This document shows positions 38,649-48,301 of a DNA stretch of 64,000 bases, piece after piece (within the stretch, counting starts at the first letter, position 1; every line of letters begins with the position of its first letter). The position numbers were made by a program, and so were the translations under genes. Source of the stretch: Morganella morganii (GTDB taxonomy: Bacteria > Pseudomonadota > Gammaproteobacteria > Enterobacterales > Enterobacteriaceae); NCBI RefSeq assembly GCF_019242955.1, contig NZ_CP066129.1, positions 2,976,001 to 3,040,000 on the forward strand. Direction: 5' to 3'. The notes beneath the pieces are model-generated. The model was given only the letters and a program-made list of their open reading frames with translations. It was not told the DNA's origin and did not search any database.

Positions 38649-39849
38649 ATGCAAATTTACCGGCTGTATGACTGGTCCGGTCTGACACCGGTTAACCGGG
38701 TAGTGACCGGAATCCTTATTTCGTCTTCAGAGAATAGTGCTGTTAATCAGCTGATTTCGCAGAGCATCACACCTGTTTCACTGCACTGCCGCAAGCGGCT
38801 GGTCTGTTCACAGAAAGAGAAACACTACCTTCTGCATTTCACACAGCAGCTGACAACCTTACTGACATCAGGACTACCGCTGCTGAAAGCACTTTCCCTG
38901 CTGGCCGGTGAATGCAGCCACCCGCTGTGGACAGAAGTGATCCGCGCGCTTACCGGACAACTGCAACAGGGAAAAACATTGACTCAGGGGATAATGCAGT
39001 TCCCTGCTTTATTTGATTCCTTTTACTGCCAGATGATTACGGTCGGGGAGGAAACCGGTAAATTACCGGAGTGTCTTCATACTATTTCACAACATATTCA
39101 GAGCAGCCGTGAACACCGGGCCGCATTAATCAAATCAGTCCGCTATCCTGTTGCATTGTTAATTGCCAGCACTCTGATGGTCACATTAATGTTTCTGTTT
39201 GTAATTCCCGAATTCGCCCAAATATATGCATCATTCGATGCTGAACTTCCGGCACTGACACAACAATTGATCAGGATTTCCGGTATTATTTCCGTGTATA
39301 CAATTCCGGTAATGAGCACAATAACAGTAATTACATTTATTTATCATATATTTCGCCGGAAACACACGGGTATTAAAAAAGCAGAATCAATCTGTATTTT
39401 ACATATTCCGTTTATCGGCAATATTATTATTTTCAGTTATGTGTCCCGTATTTTCCGGATGCTGGCAATGACACAACAATCGGGCATCACACTTATTTCG
39501 GGTATTAATACACTTATTATGACGACTTCACATCCGTTATACAGAGAGGCTTTAAGCACAATCAGGGAAGAATTGCTTCACGGGAAATCATTCAGCCAAT
39601 CAATTAAGGAATCGAAATTATTTCCTTCATTATGTTATGAACTGATTGCCACCGGTGAGGCTACAGGGCAATTCGGACACTTTTTTTTCCTATACCGCAG
39701 AATGGTTTAAATCTTTCGCCTTAAATCAAATTCAGGATTTTTTTAAAATACTCCAGCCATTACTGTTTACCTTCCTGTCAATTCTCGTCGCCATTTTATT
39801 AATTGCAATGTATTTACCTTTATTCCGGCTCGGTGAAATTTTGGTCTGA
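38649..39849 (+). pseudogene. hofC: Type IV pilus platform protein HofC (PilC/GspF family), frameshifted
   Basis: Polytopic inner-membrane platform of the pilus assembly machine. It has two GspF domains: an N-terminal one (LTTLLTSGLPLLKALSLLAG) and a C-terminal one (MLAMTQQSGITLISGINTL), with hydrophobic segments at about 170-195, 220-245 and at the end. The frame is lost at a run of eight T (39681-39688): instead of GHFFSYTAEWFKSF it reads GHFFFLYRRMV and stops. With seven T the frame continues to 39849 and gives 399 aa, matching E. coli (400). About 50 residues, including the last membrane helix, are lost as read. It may be phase-variable, slippage-rescued, a fixed mutation or a sequencing error. 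Confidence 0.92.
39681..39688 (+). other. T8 homopolymer at the hofC frameshift
   Basis: GGA-CAC-TTTTTTTT-CC-TAT-ACC. Seven T would give GHFFSYT and keep the frame open; eight T give a +1 shift and an early stop. Confidence 0.9.
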
Positions 39850-39988
39850 TAACTATTCATTCTGTAAAGTATCTGAATAAAAAATTCAAACCTGTGAAAT
39901 ATCTCTGTATTCACTGCTTATTTGCCATAGGAGAAATTAATTTCATCAGGTACAATTTACCCGTTGTTTCGATCAATACAGGAATACA

Positions 39989-40606
39989 ATGGCTTATATT
40001 GTTGCGTTAACCGGGGGTATCGGCAGCGGGAAAAGTACCGTTGCGGATATGTTTGCCCGTCTCGGGGTCCCTGTAACAGATGCGGATATTATCGCCCGTC
40101 AGGTGGTTGAACCGGGAACACCGGCATTGCAGGCTATTGCTGAGCACTTCGGCCCGCGGATTCTGACCGCAGACGGCACTCTGGACAGAGCTGCGCTGCG
40201 CCGGGAAATCTTCGCAGACCCGGAGGAAAAAGCATGGCTCAATCAGTTACTGCATCCGCTTATCCATCAGGAAACCCGGCGGCAGCTTAACAATGTAACA
40301 GCCCCTTATGCCCTTTGGGTGGTTCCTCTGCTGGTTGAAAATAACCTTGCTCCCCTGGCAGATCGCGTACTGGTTGTGGATGTTTATCCGCACGAACAAA
40401 TAGCCCGTACCATGCGCCGTGACGGCGTTTCCGGAGAGCATGCCGAAAATATTCTCCGGGCGCAGGCATCCCGTGAACAACGTCTTTCCGTTGCCGATGA
40501 TATTCTGACCAATCATGATAACGATGAGCCGCTGATGCCCCGCGTCCTTGCACTGCACGAACATTATACAGCGTTGGCCCGTCAGCCAAAACAGGAACAC
40601 CCATGA
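39989..40606 (+). CDS. coaE: Dephospho-CoA kinase
   Basis: Last step of coenzyme A synthesis; phosphorylates the 3'-hydroxyl of dephospho-CoA. The P-loop GGIGSGKST is at residues 9-17, [13 protein letters not shown] is near 31 and the lid with RREI is near 70. Length is 205 aa (206 in E. coli). It overlaps zapD by 4 nt (ATGA), so the two are translationally coupled. In E. coli guaC lies between hofC and coaE; here there is only a 139-nt AT-rich spacer. Confidence 0.97.
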   Translation: MAYIVALTGGIGSGKSTVADMFARLGVPVTDADIIARQVVEPGTPALQAIAEHFGPRILTADGTLDRAALRREIFADPEEKAWLNQLLHPLIHQETRRQLNNVTAPYALWVVPLLVENNLAPLADRVLVVDVYPHEQIARTMRRDGVSGEHAENILRAQASREQRLSVADDILTNHDNDEPLMPRVLALHEHYTALARQPKQEHP

Positions 40607-41355
40607 GCGAAATCCGTCAGTCTGTTACTTTTGAACATCCATTAAACGAACGAACCCGTTCATGGCTGCGTATTGAAACATCACTTCAGCAAATGAGCAC
40701 TCTGTCCCCGCTCGACTCTCTGCCGTCAAGCCTGGCATTTTTCCGGGCTGTCGCCGAATTTATCGAAGTGATTGATCGCGGTGAAGTCCGTTCAGAAATT
40801 TTAAAAGAGCTGGAAAAACAGCAAAAGAAACTGGCAATGTGGGCTGAAGCGCCTAACGCCGACCAGGCCCTGATCCGCGGATTTTCAGACGAACTGAAAC
40901 AGAAAGCGGCAGAACTGAGTAAAGCCCCCCGCATCGCCCAGCACCTGAAAGACGATAAAATTATCAGCATTGTCCGCCAGCGGCTGAGTATTCCCGGTGG
41001 TTGCTGCGGTTTTGATCTGCCTTACCTCCACCTGTGGCTGAATCTGCCGCAGAGTGTGCGTGATAACACGCAGGCCGCCTGGATTGCAGGTTTGCAGCCG
41101 CTGAATAATGCACTCAGCAGCCTGCTGACGCTGCTGCGCCAGTCCGCGCCTTTTGCCGCAGCCGAAAGCCATAACGGCTTTTATCAGGATAATGCGGAAG
41201 GTGCGGATTTACTGCGTCTGCGTCTGCCGGTTGATTGCCAGATTTACCCGCAGGTTTCCGGCCACAAAACACGTTTTGCCATACGCTTCCTGCATACTGA
41301 CAGCGAACACGGTATAATACCCGCTACTTTACCGTTTGAAATTGCCTGTTGTTAG
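40603..41355 (+). CDS. zapD: Cell division protein ZapD
   Basis: FtsZ-binding protein that cross-links filaments at the Z ring through the FtsZ C-terminal tail. The protein begins with [18 protein letters not shown], typical of the DUF1342 family, with a helical N-terminal domain and a beta-rich C-terminal domain. It has 250 aa (247 in E. coli). It belongs to coaE-zapD-yacG, with a 4-nt overlap upstream; the yacG start follows 13 nt after its stop. Confidence 0.95.
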   Translation: MSEIRQSVTFEHPLNERTRSWLRIETSLQQMSTLSPLDSLPSSLAFFRAVAEFIEVIDRGEVRSEILKELEKQQKKLAMWAEAPNADQALIRGFSDELKQKAAELSKAPRIAQHLKDDKIISIVRQRLSIPGGCCGFDLPYLHLWLNLPQSVRDNTQAAWIAGLQPLNNALSSLLTLLRQSAPFAAAESHNGFYQDNAEGADLLRLRLPVDCQIYPQVSGHKTRFAIRFLHTDSEHGIIPATLPFEIACC

Positions 41356-41368
41356 CAGGGAGGATGCT

Positions 41369-41575
41369 ATGTCAGAAGCTATTATCGTTAACTGTCCGAA
41401 TTGCAAAAAAGAAGTTGTCTGGGGGACGGAAAGCCCGTACCGCCCGTTTTGCAGTAAACGTTGTCAGTTAATTGATCTCGGGGAGTGGGCTGCGGAAGAA
41501 AAACGGATTGCCAGCCGGAGTGACCTTTCTGACAGTGAAGCCTGGAGTGAACCGGAAGACAGTTCACCGTACTGA
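41369..41575 (+). CDS. yacG: DNA gyrase inhibitor YacG
   Basis: Small zinc protein that binds GyrB and inhibits gyrase. A Cys4 zinc site is formed by CPNC near residue 10 and CSKRC near 29, followed by the conserved [15 protein letters not shown] segment and a polar acidic tail. The start is the ATG giving [10 protein letters not shown], with AGGGAGG 6 nt upstream; an upstream ATG inside zapD would add 11 unconserved residues. Length is 68 aa (65 in E. coli). Confidence 0.95.
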   Translation: MSEAIIVNCPNCKKEVVWGTESPYRPFCSKRCQLIDLGEWAAEEKRIASRSDLSDSEAWSEPEDSSPY

Positions 41576-41629
41576 TTAACTTACCGGACAGCGGCTGAAC
41601 AAAAACAGCCGCATCCGTATATCTGAATC

Positions 41630-42025
41630 TTATTCCGTCAGTAATGCCACAATCCCGCGGTTGACCGGCGGAAACTCCTCTGCGATCAGTGCTGTTTGTT
41701 TTACCCAGCGTGACGGCTGGCCTTCTCGGCCGTAAGGCGCGTTCTGCCACTCTTCCACCAGGAAGAAATAAATGGTGATCAGGCGATCCGGAAACTCATG
41801 CTCTGCCGTCTGTAACAGCTCACCGGGCACAGCCACAATACCCAGTTCTTCTTCCAGCTCCCGTACCAGCGCCTGTTCCGGTGACTCTCCGGCTTCCAGT
41901 TTACCGCCGGGAAACTCCCAGTAACCGCCCATATGAGATTCAGCCGGGCGCTGAGCAATAAAGATATCGCCTTCTGCATTACGGATAACGCCGGCGGCAA
42001 TACGTAAGTGTTTTTTTTCCATCAT
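41630..42025 (-). CDS. mutT: 8-oxo-dGTP diphosphatase MutT
   Basis: Nudix enzyme that removes 8-oxo-dGTP and so prevents A:T to C:G transversions. The complete Nudix box runs from GGKLEAGESPEQAL to RELEEELGI (near residues 38-60). Length is 131 aa (129 in E. coli). Two ATG codons stand in tandem at the start and either could be used. Codons 3-5 form an A8 run, a slippage-prone tract in a mutation-avoidance gene. It follows secA, as in E. coli, with a hairpin between. Confidence 0.95.
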   Translation of the reverse strand: MMEKKHLRIAAGVIRNAEGDIFIAQRPAESHMGGYWEFPGGKLEAGESPEQALVRELEEELGIVAVPGELLQTAEHEFPDRLITIYFFLVEEWQNAPYGREGQPSRWVKQTALIAEEFPPVNRGIVALLTE

Positions 42026-42050
42026 GTTCTGTCCGTTTTATTTACAGAAG

Positions 42051-42080
42051 AAAGGCGGGGTTTGAAGTGACCCCGCCTTT
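42051..42080. terminator. Hairpin between secA and mutT, probable terminator
   Basis: AAAGGCGGGG and CCCCGCCTTT form a perfect 10-bp stem with a 10-nt loop. On the minus strand it is followed by TTTCTTCTG, a weak T-tract; on the plus strand by TTGCTTTTT. It probably reduces secM-secA readthrough into mutT. Confidence 0.7.
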
Positions 42081-42113
42081 TTGCTTTTTATGCTAATCGT
42101 CTGTCAGGACTGA

Positions 42114-44825
42114 TTATTTCAGTGCACCGTGGCACTGTTTGTATTTCTTGCCGGAACCACAAGGGCACGGATCATTACGGCCGACTTTGCGGACACCGGA
42201 TGCGATTTCCGCTTCCGTTTTGGTCATCAGCGCAGCATTGTCATTTTCATGGCTGAGCTGCTGGCGCTGTGCCAGACGTTCAGCTTCCTCGCGGCGGCGC
42301 TGCTCCAGTGCTTCAACTTCTTCCGGCATGCGGACCTGAACTTTGGAAATGGTGCTGACCACTTCATATTTCAGGCCTTCCAGCATGTTAGCAAACATGG
42401 AAAAAGACTCACGCTTGTATTCCTGCTTCGGATCTTTTTGTGCGTAACCACGCAGGTGGATACCCTGACGCAGATAATCCATCGCTGCCAGATGCTCTTT
42501 CCACAGTGTATCCAGCGTCTGCAGCATCACGCCTTTCTCGAAGTGACGCATCATTTCAGCGCCGACAATCTCTTCTTTGGCTTTGTAAACCTCAACCGCT
42601 TTATCGAGGATACGCTCACGCAGGGTTTCTTCGTGCAGCTCAGGTTCTTTATCCAGCCACTCTTTGATTGGCAGATGTAAATCGAAATCCTGTTCCAGAC
42701 GTTTTTCCAGGCCCGGGATATCCCACATTTCTTCCAGAGACTGCGGCGGAATATGCGCATCGATAACCGTTGTGAAGACATCACCACGGATGCTGTCGAT
42801 AGTTTCACTGATATCGCCGTTATCCAGCAGATCATTACGCTGGGTGTAGATAGCGCGGCGCTGGTCGTTTGCCACATCATCATATTCCAGCAGTTGCTTA
42901 CGGATATCGAAGTTGCGGCTTTCCACTTTACGCTGTGCGTTGGCAATCGCTTTGGTCACCCACGGATGCTCAATCGCCTCACCCTCTTTCATACCCAGTT
43001 TGCGCATCATGCCGGTAACACGGTCAGATGCGAAAATACGCATCAGTGCATCTTCCATAGACAGGTAGAAACGGGAAGAACCCGCATCACCCTGACGGCC
43101 TGAACGACCGCGTAACTGGTTATCGATACGGCGGGATTCATGGCGCTCGGTACCGATGATATGCAGACCGCCTGCCGCCAGAACGGCATCATGACGTTCC
43201 TGCCATGCGGCTTTCGCCGCAGCAATGTTCTCTTCTGTCGGTTCATCCAGCGCGGCCAGATCTGCCTGTAAGCTGCCGCCCAGCACGATATCCGTACCAC
43301 GACCCGCCATGTTGGTAGCGATAGTCACATGACCTGAACGACCGGCCTGTTCAACGATATCCGCTTCCATGGCGTGGAATTTGGCATTCAGTACACTGTG
43401 CTCAATTTTGGCTTTTTTCAGTGCGTTGGAGATAAGTTCTGACTTCTCGATAGAGATAGTACCCACCAGCACCGGTTGTCCGGCTGCGGTACGCTCACGG
43501 ATATCTTCAATGATGGCATTGAATTTATCAGCTTCTGTCATATAGACCAGATCCGGTAAATCTTTACGGATCATCGGACGGTTAGTCGGGATAACAATGG
43601 TATCGAGTTTATAAATTGAACTGAATTCAAAAGCTTCCGTATCCGCTGTACCGGTCATCCCGGCCAGTTTGGTGTATAAACGGAAGTAGTTCTGGAATGT
43701 GATGGAAGCCAGTGTCTGGTTTTCATTCTGGATTTCCACACCTTCTTTGGCTTCCACTGCCTGATGCAGACCATCAGACCAGCGGCGGCCCTGCATAGTA
43801 CGGCCGGTGTGTTCATCGACGATGATGACCTCACCTTCGCTGACGATATAATCCACATCGCGGACAAACAGAGAGTGCGCACGCAGACCCGCCATGACGT
43901 GATGCATCAGCATGATATTTGATGGTGAGTACAGTGATTCACCTTCATTCATCAGACCGGCCTCAGACAGCAGCTCTTCCACCAGCACCAGGCCGCGCTC
44001 GGTCAGTGTGACCTGGCGGGATTTTTCATCCACAGAGAAGTGACCTTCACCTTTGAAGGTATCGGAATCATCTTTTTCCTGACGAATCAGGCGCGGGATC
44101 AGTTTATCCACTTTCATATACAGCTCAGAGCTGTCTTCTGCCGGACCGGAGATAATCAGCGGGGTACGGGCTTCATCGATTAAGATGGAGTCGACCTCAT
44201 CCACCAGCGCATAGTTCAGCTTACGCTGTACACGCTCTTCCGGGCTGAACGCCATGTTGTCACGCAGATAGTCAAAACCGTATTCGTTGTTAGTACCGTA
44301 GGTGATATCAGCTGCATACGCTTCGCGTTTTGCCGGTGCAGGCATGCCCGGCAGGTTGATGCCGACAGTCAGACCGAGGAATTCAAACAGCGGACGGTTG
44401 TTTTCGGCGTCACGCTGAGCGAGGTAGTCGTTCACTGTCACCACGTGAACCCCTTTGCCGGACAGGGCATTGAGGTAGGCAGGCAGTGTCGCGGTCAGCG
44501 TTTTACCCTCACCCGTACGCATCTCGGCGATGCAGCGTTCGTTCAGCACCATACCGCCAATCAGCTGGACATCAAAGTGGCGCATGCCGAATACACGCTT
44601 ACTGGCTTCACGCACCGTGGCAAATGCTTCCGGTAAGATATCCTGCTCGGATTCACCTTTTGCCAGGCGATCACGGAATTCCTGTGTTTTGGCTTTTAAT
44701 TCATCATCACTGAGTTTTTCGAACTCAGGTTCCATCCGGTTGATAATTTCCACGGATTTGCGCAGGCGGCGTAAAGTACGGTCATTCCGGCTGCCGAAGA
44801 TTTTGGTCAGTAATTTTACCAGCAT
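42114..44825 (-). CDS. secA: Preprotein translocase ATPase SecA
   Basis: Motor that drives preproteins through SecYEG. The Walker A region [17 protein letters not shown] is near residue 102, with [13 protein letters not shown] near 209 and the second nucleotide-binding fold near 500-515 ([15 protein letters not shown]). The C-terminal tail ends in a zinc motif ([13 protein letters not shown]) that binds SecB and phospholipid. Length is 903 aa (901 in E. coli). Expression is probably set by the SecM arrest peptide encoded just upstream; the 93-nt spacer carries tandem repeats and a sequence able to pair with the secM arrest codons. Confidence 0.98.
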   Translation of the reverse strand: MLVKLLTKIFGSRNDRTLRRLRKSVEIINRMEPEFEKLSDDELKAKTQEFRDRLAKGESEQDILPEAFATVREASKRVFGMRHFDVQLIGGMVLNERCIAEMRTGEGKTLTATLPAYLNALSGKGVHVVTVNDYLAQRDAENNRPLFEFLGLTVGINLPGMPAPAKREAYAADITYGTNNEYGFDYLRDNMAFSPEERVQRKLNYALVDEVDSILIDEARTPLIISGPAEDSSELYMKVDKLIPRLIRQEKDDSDTFKGEGHFSVDEKSRQVTLTERGLVLVEELLSEAGLMNEGESLYSPSNIMLMHHVMAGLRAHSLFVRDVDYIVSEGEVIIVDEHTGRTMQGRRWSDGLHQAVEAKEGVEIQNENQTLASITFQNYFRLYTKLAGMTGTADTEAFEFSSIYKLDTIVIPTNRPMIRKDLPDLVYMTEADKFNAIIEDIRERTAAGQPVLVGTISIEKSELISNALKKAKIEHSVLNAKFHAMEADIVEQAGRSGHVTIATNMAGRGTDIVLGGSLQADLAALDEPTEENIAAAKAAWQERHDAVLAAGGLHIIGTERHESRRIDNQLRGRSGRQGDAGSSRFYLSMEDALMRIFASDRVTGMMRKLGMKEGEAIEHPWVTKAIANAQRKVESRNFDIRKQLLEYDDVANDQRRAIYTQRNDLLDNGDISETIDSIRGDVFTTVIDAHIPPQSLEEMWDIPGLEKRLEQDFDLHLPIKEWLDKEPELHEETLRERILDKAVEVYKAKEEIVGAEMMRHFEKGVMLQTLDTLWKEHLAAMDYLRQGIHLRGYAQKDPKQEYKRESFSMFANMLEGLKYEVVSTISKVQVRMPEEVEALEQRRREEAERLAQRQQLSHENDNAALMTKTEAEIASGVRKVGRNDPCPCGSGKKYKQCHGALK

Positions 44826-44895
44826 AGTAAACGTCTCTGTTCAGGCACAATCAGGCCTTGTTAATAATCAATATGTTAATAATTTCTTTTAGGGG

Positions 44896-44928
44896 ATTAC
44901 GCAGATATTACGCAGATATTACGCAGAT
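44896..44928 (-). repeat. Three perfect 11-bp tandem repeats at the secM stop
   Basis: ATCTGCGTAAT is repeated three times on the minus strand. The first copy includes the secM stop TAA. Because 11 is not a multiple of 3, the three TAA triplets fall in all three reading frames. The repeats lie between the secM arrest codons and the secA leader. Confidence 0.95.
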
Positions 44929-45431
44929 TGTACGGGGCCTGCACGGATGCCGCCGGTGCGGGCAATCCACTGAACAGAAAAAGACGGAGACGGGTTATCT
45001 GCGGCAATGCGCTGCGGCATAACAACCGGATGATAAACAGGCAGTGCCGGGGAATCGGTCAGAATGGCATACAGTGCCGCCAGCATATTTTGTGCGGAGG
45101 CATCATGCCGGTCTTCTGCCGGGGTATTATCTTTTGACGCATCTTCCGGGCAGGAAAATGCAAAGGAAATCTGGCGGATAACATTACGGACAGCATGCTG
45201 CTGCCAGTAATTTATATTCTGTGAGGTTCTCGCCGGCTGGCTGCTTTGCAGGAACAGGCTGTCAAAGGCGGATAATGCCTGACTCTGGCGGTTTTGTGTT
45301 GTCCCGGCACCGGCTGTGGTAACATCACCACTGTTCAGGACTGCAGGCAGGCCAAAGCCGGTCGCCACAATCCCGATAAAGAGATGGCACCAGAAATAAC
45401 GCCTGCCAAATTGCCGCCAAAGATTTAAAAT
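44919..45431 (-). CDS. secM: Secretion monitor SecM (arrest peptide controlling secA), probable AUU start
   Basis: Secreted leader peptide whose translation pauses near its end when Sec export is slow, opening the mRNA so that secA is translated. The C-terminus has WIARTGGIRAGPVQSA, a SecM arrest motif, but the required Phe is four residues before Trp rather than five. YWQQHAVRNVIRQISFAF in the middle matches the family. The only canonical in-frame start is a GTG at 45368, which would remove most of the signal peptide. Conserved codons continue upstream (LNLWRQFGRRYFW, like E. coli LTRWRQFGKRYFW) to ATT at 45431, preceded by TGAGGG at 7 nt. That start gives 170 aa, exactly the E. coli length. 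A GTG at 45445 would need a +1 base. Confidence 0.85.
   Translation of the reverse strand: MLNLWRQFGRRYFWCHLFIGIVATGFGLPAVLNSGDVTTAGAGTTQNRQSQALSAFDSLFLQSSQPARTSQNINYWQQHAVRNVIRQISFAFSCPEDASKDNTPAEDRHDASAQNMLAALYAILTDSPALPVYHPVVMPQRIAADNPSPSFSVQWIARTGGIRAGPVQSA
44934..44981 (-). other. SecM arrest sequence
   Basis: Codons for FSVQWIARTGGIRAGP. The W-I-x4-G-I-R-A-G-P part is exact. The Phe is one residue closer to Trp than in the E. coli motif F-x4-W-I-x4-G-I-R-A-G-P. Confidence 0.9.
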
Positions 45432-45464
45432 AGTGTTTCCCTCACGAGATCCGGAGTATATGTG

Positions 45465-45989
45465 ATGCGCGACAGTCAGCCAGTTTCCCTTGAAAGTCTG
45501 CTGGAAAGCGGAACTAAGGATAATAATACCCTTAAAAGTATTCAGCAGCGTGCTGTCGTGTTACTTAAACTCAACCGCGCCGTTCTGGCGCTGCTGCCCG
45601 CGATGCTCAAACCGCACTGCCGTGTGGCTAATTATCGCAAACAACTGTTAATTCTGGAAGTCTCTAATGCGGCACAGATGACCCGCCTGCGTTATGAACT
45701 TCCTGCGCTGCGTTCCGCATTGCGCCGGGAGATTTTACCATCATTATCGGCCATCGACATCAAAATCAACCCGTCATTGATGAAATCATCGTCAACCGGG
45801 CGATCGGGTGATGATAAAAACAGCAATTCAGATGTCAGAGGACAAAAAACAGCAGAGCCGGGACGGAAACTGAGTACGGAAAGTGCCAATGAGCTGAAAG
45901 CGCTGGCGCAGAGAAGTCCGGAAAAACTGAGGAAGAAACTGGAGAAATTGGCTGCACTGGCCGGAGAGAGTACCAGTGCAGCAGATTAA
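45465..45989 (+). CDS. DUF721 / DciA-like protein
   Basis: The N-terminal ~95 residues resemble the DUF721 (DciA) domain, with SLESLLESG at the start, a helical stretch with LLKLNRAVLALLPAML, then YRKQLLILEVSNAAQMTRLRYELPAL. DciA proteins in many bacteria load or assist the replicative helicase, a job done in E. coli by phage-derived DnaC. The C-terminal ~75 residues are Ser/Lys-rich and probably disordered. The ATG was chosen because GGAG lies 8 nt upstream; a GTG one codon earlier is too close. It is divergent from secM, with only 33 nt between the two proposed starts, and convergent with lpxC. Function here is inferred. Confidence 0.75.
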   Translation: MRDSQPVSLESLLESGTKDNNTLKSIQQRAVVLLKLNRAVLALLPAMLKPHCRVANYRKQLLILEVSNAAQMTRLRYELPALRSALRREILPSLSAIDIKINPSLMKSSSTGRSGDDKNSNSDVRGQKTAEPGRKLSTESANELKALAQRSPEKLRKKLEKLAALAGESTSAAD

Positions 45990-46066
45990 GCAGACGCTAT
46001 TTGGTAAACAGCGTCAGTGACAGGAGAGTCAGGGTCAGAGCAACAAGCTGTGGTGCCATGACCTGA

Positions 46067-47002
<936 letters not shown>

Positions 47003-47082
47003 TTAACTGTCTCCCTGTCATTATAAACTAATGACAAGGGAGATAGTTTAGCACAAAAAGCGGAGATGCAAATCTTTTCGGT

Positions 47083-48240
47083 TTAGTCAGCCTGTTTGCG
47101 TAAAAAAGCCGGGATATCTAAGTAATCCGGTTCTTTATTGCTCTGAGCTGACGAATCGTTGACAACCTGTGCCACTGATTTGCTCTCATCGATGCTGGTC
47201 ATGCTGTTTTGCATTTGTGCATAACGATGTTCCATGTTGTTGGTCTGTACCGCTTTATTGGTTACCAGCGTGATTTCCGGACGTTTGTCCATGCCGATAC
47301 CGGTCGCGACCACAGTCACACGCAGTTCATCGTTCATTTCAGGGTCTAAAGAAGTACCGATAACCACGGTCGCATTATCCGATGCAAACGCACGGATAGT
47401 GTTACCCACGGTTTCGAACTCATCCAGACGCAGGTCAAAGCCCGCCGTGATGTTAACCAGCACACCACGCGCACCGGACAGGTCGATATCTTCCAGCAGC
47501 GGGCTGGAGATCGCCATTTCGGCTGCTTCTTCCGCACGGTCTTCGCCGCGCGCCGCGCCGGAGCCCATCATTGCGTAACCCATTTCTGACATCACGGTAC
47601 GGACGTCCGCGAAGTCAACGTTCATCAGACCCGGACGGGTGATCAGTTCTGCGATACCCTGAACTGCGCCGCGTAACACATCGTTAGCAGCACCGAAGGC
47701 ATCCAGCAGAGAAATCCCGCGGCCTAATACTTTCAGCAGTTTGTCATTCGGAATAGTGATCAGTGAGTCAACATGCTTGGATAACTCAGTAATCCCCTGC
47801 TCGGCGAATGCCATGCGTTTTTTGCCTTCAAAGTTGAACGGCTTGGTCACCACAGCAACGGTCAGAATGCCCAGCTCTTTGGCAACTTCAGCAACAACAG
47901 GTGCCGCACCGGTCCCTGTACCGCCGCCCATACCGGCTGCGATAAAGACCATGTCCGCACCGTCGAGTGCATTGCGCAGAGCTTCGCGATCTTCTTCCGC
48001 CGCGTTACGGCCCACTTCCGGGTTTGCACCCGCACCCAGGCCTTTGGTGATCCCGTTACCAATCTGAATAGTCTGGCCGACGGCGGTTTTACGAAGCGCC
48101 TGAGCGTCCGTATTCACAGCGAAGAACTCAACGCCTTCGATGCGTTCACGGACCATATGCTCAACAGCGTTACCGCCGCCCCCGCCGACGCCGATGACTT
48201 TAATCACCGCGTCGTTGGTCAATTCCATCGGTTCAAACAT
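47083..48240 (-). CDS. ftsZ: Cell division GTPase FtsZ
   Basis: Tubulin-like GTPase that forms the Z ring. The tubulin signature [10 protein letters not shown] is near residue 105, [11 protein letters not shown] is near 20, and the conserved C-terminal peptide [14 protein letters not shown], bound by FtsA, ZipA, ZapD and others, ends the protein. Length is 385 aa (383 in E. coli). It lies 61 nt after ftsA. ZapA and ZapD, two of its partners, are encoded elsewhere in this window. Confidence 0.99.
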   Translation of the reverse strand: MFEPMELTNDAVIKVIGVGGGGGNAVEHMVRERIEGVEFFAVNTDAQALRKTAVGQTIQIGNGITKGLGAGANPEVGRNAAEEDREALRNALDGADMVFIAAGMGGGTGTGAAPVVAEVAKELGILTVAVVTKPFNFEGKKRMAFAEQGITELSKHVDSLITIPNDKLLKVLGRGISLLDAFGAANDVLRGAVQGIAELITRPGLMNVDFADVRTVMSEMGYAMMGSGAARGEDRAEEAAEMAISSPLLEDIDLSGARGVLVNITAGFDLRLDEFETVGNTIRAFASDNATVVIGTSLDPEMNDELRVTVVATGIGMDKRPEITLVTNKAVQTNNMEHRYAQMQNSMTSIDESKSVAQVVNDSSAQSNKEPDYLDIPAFLRKQAD

Positions 48241-48301
48241 AATCTCTCTCCGTTTTGTGCCTTTCTTATATGGCCGCTATTATCGCCAGCCTTAATACAA
48301 A

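Noticed and set aside
45366-45368. GTG at 45368 as the secM start
   Set aside because: It would remove the positively charged end and most of the signal peptide, although conserved codons clearly continue upstream.
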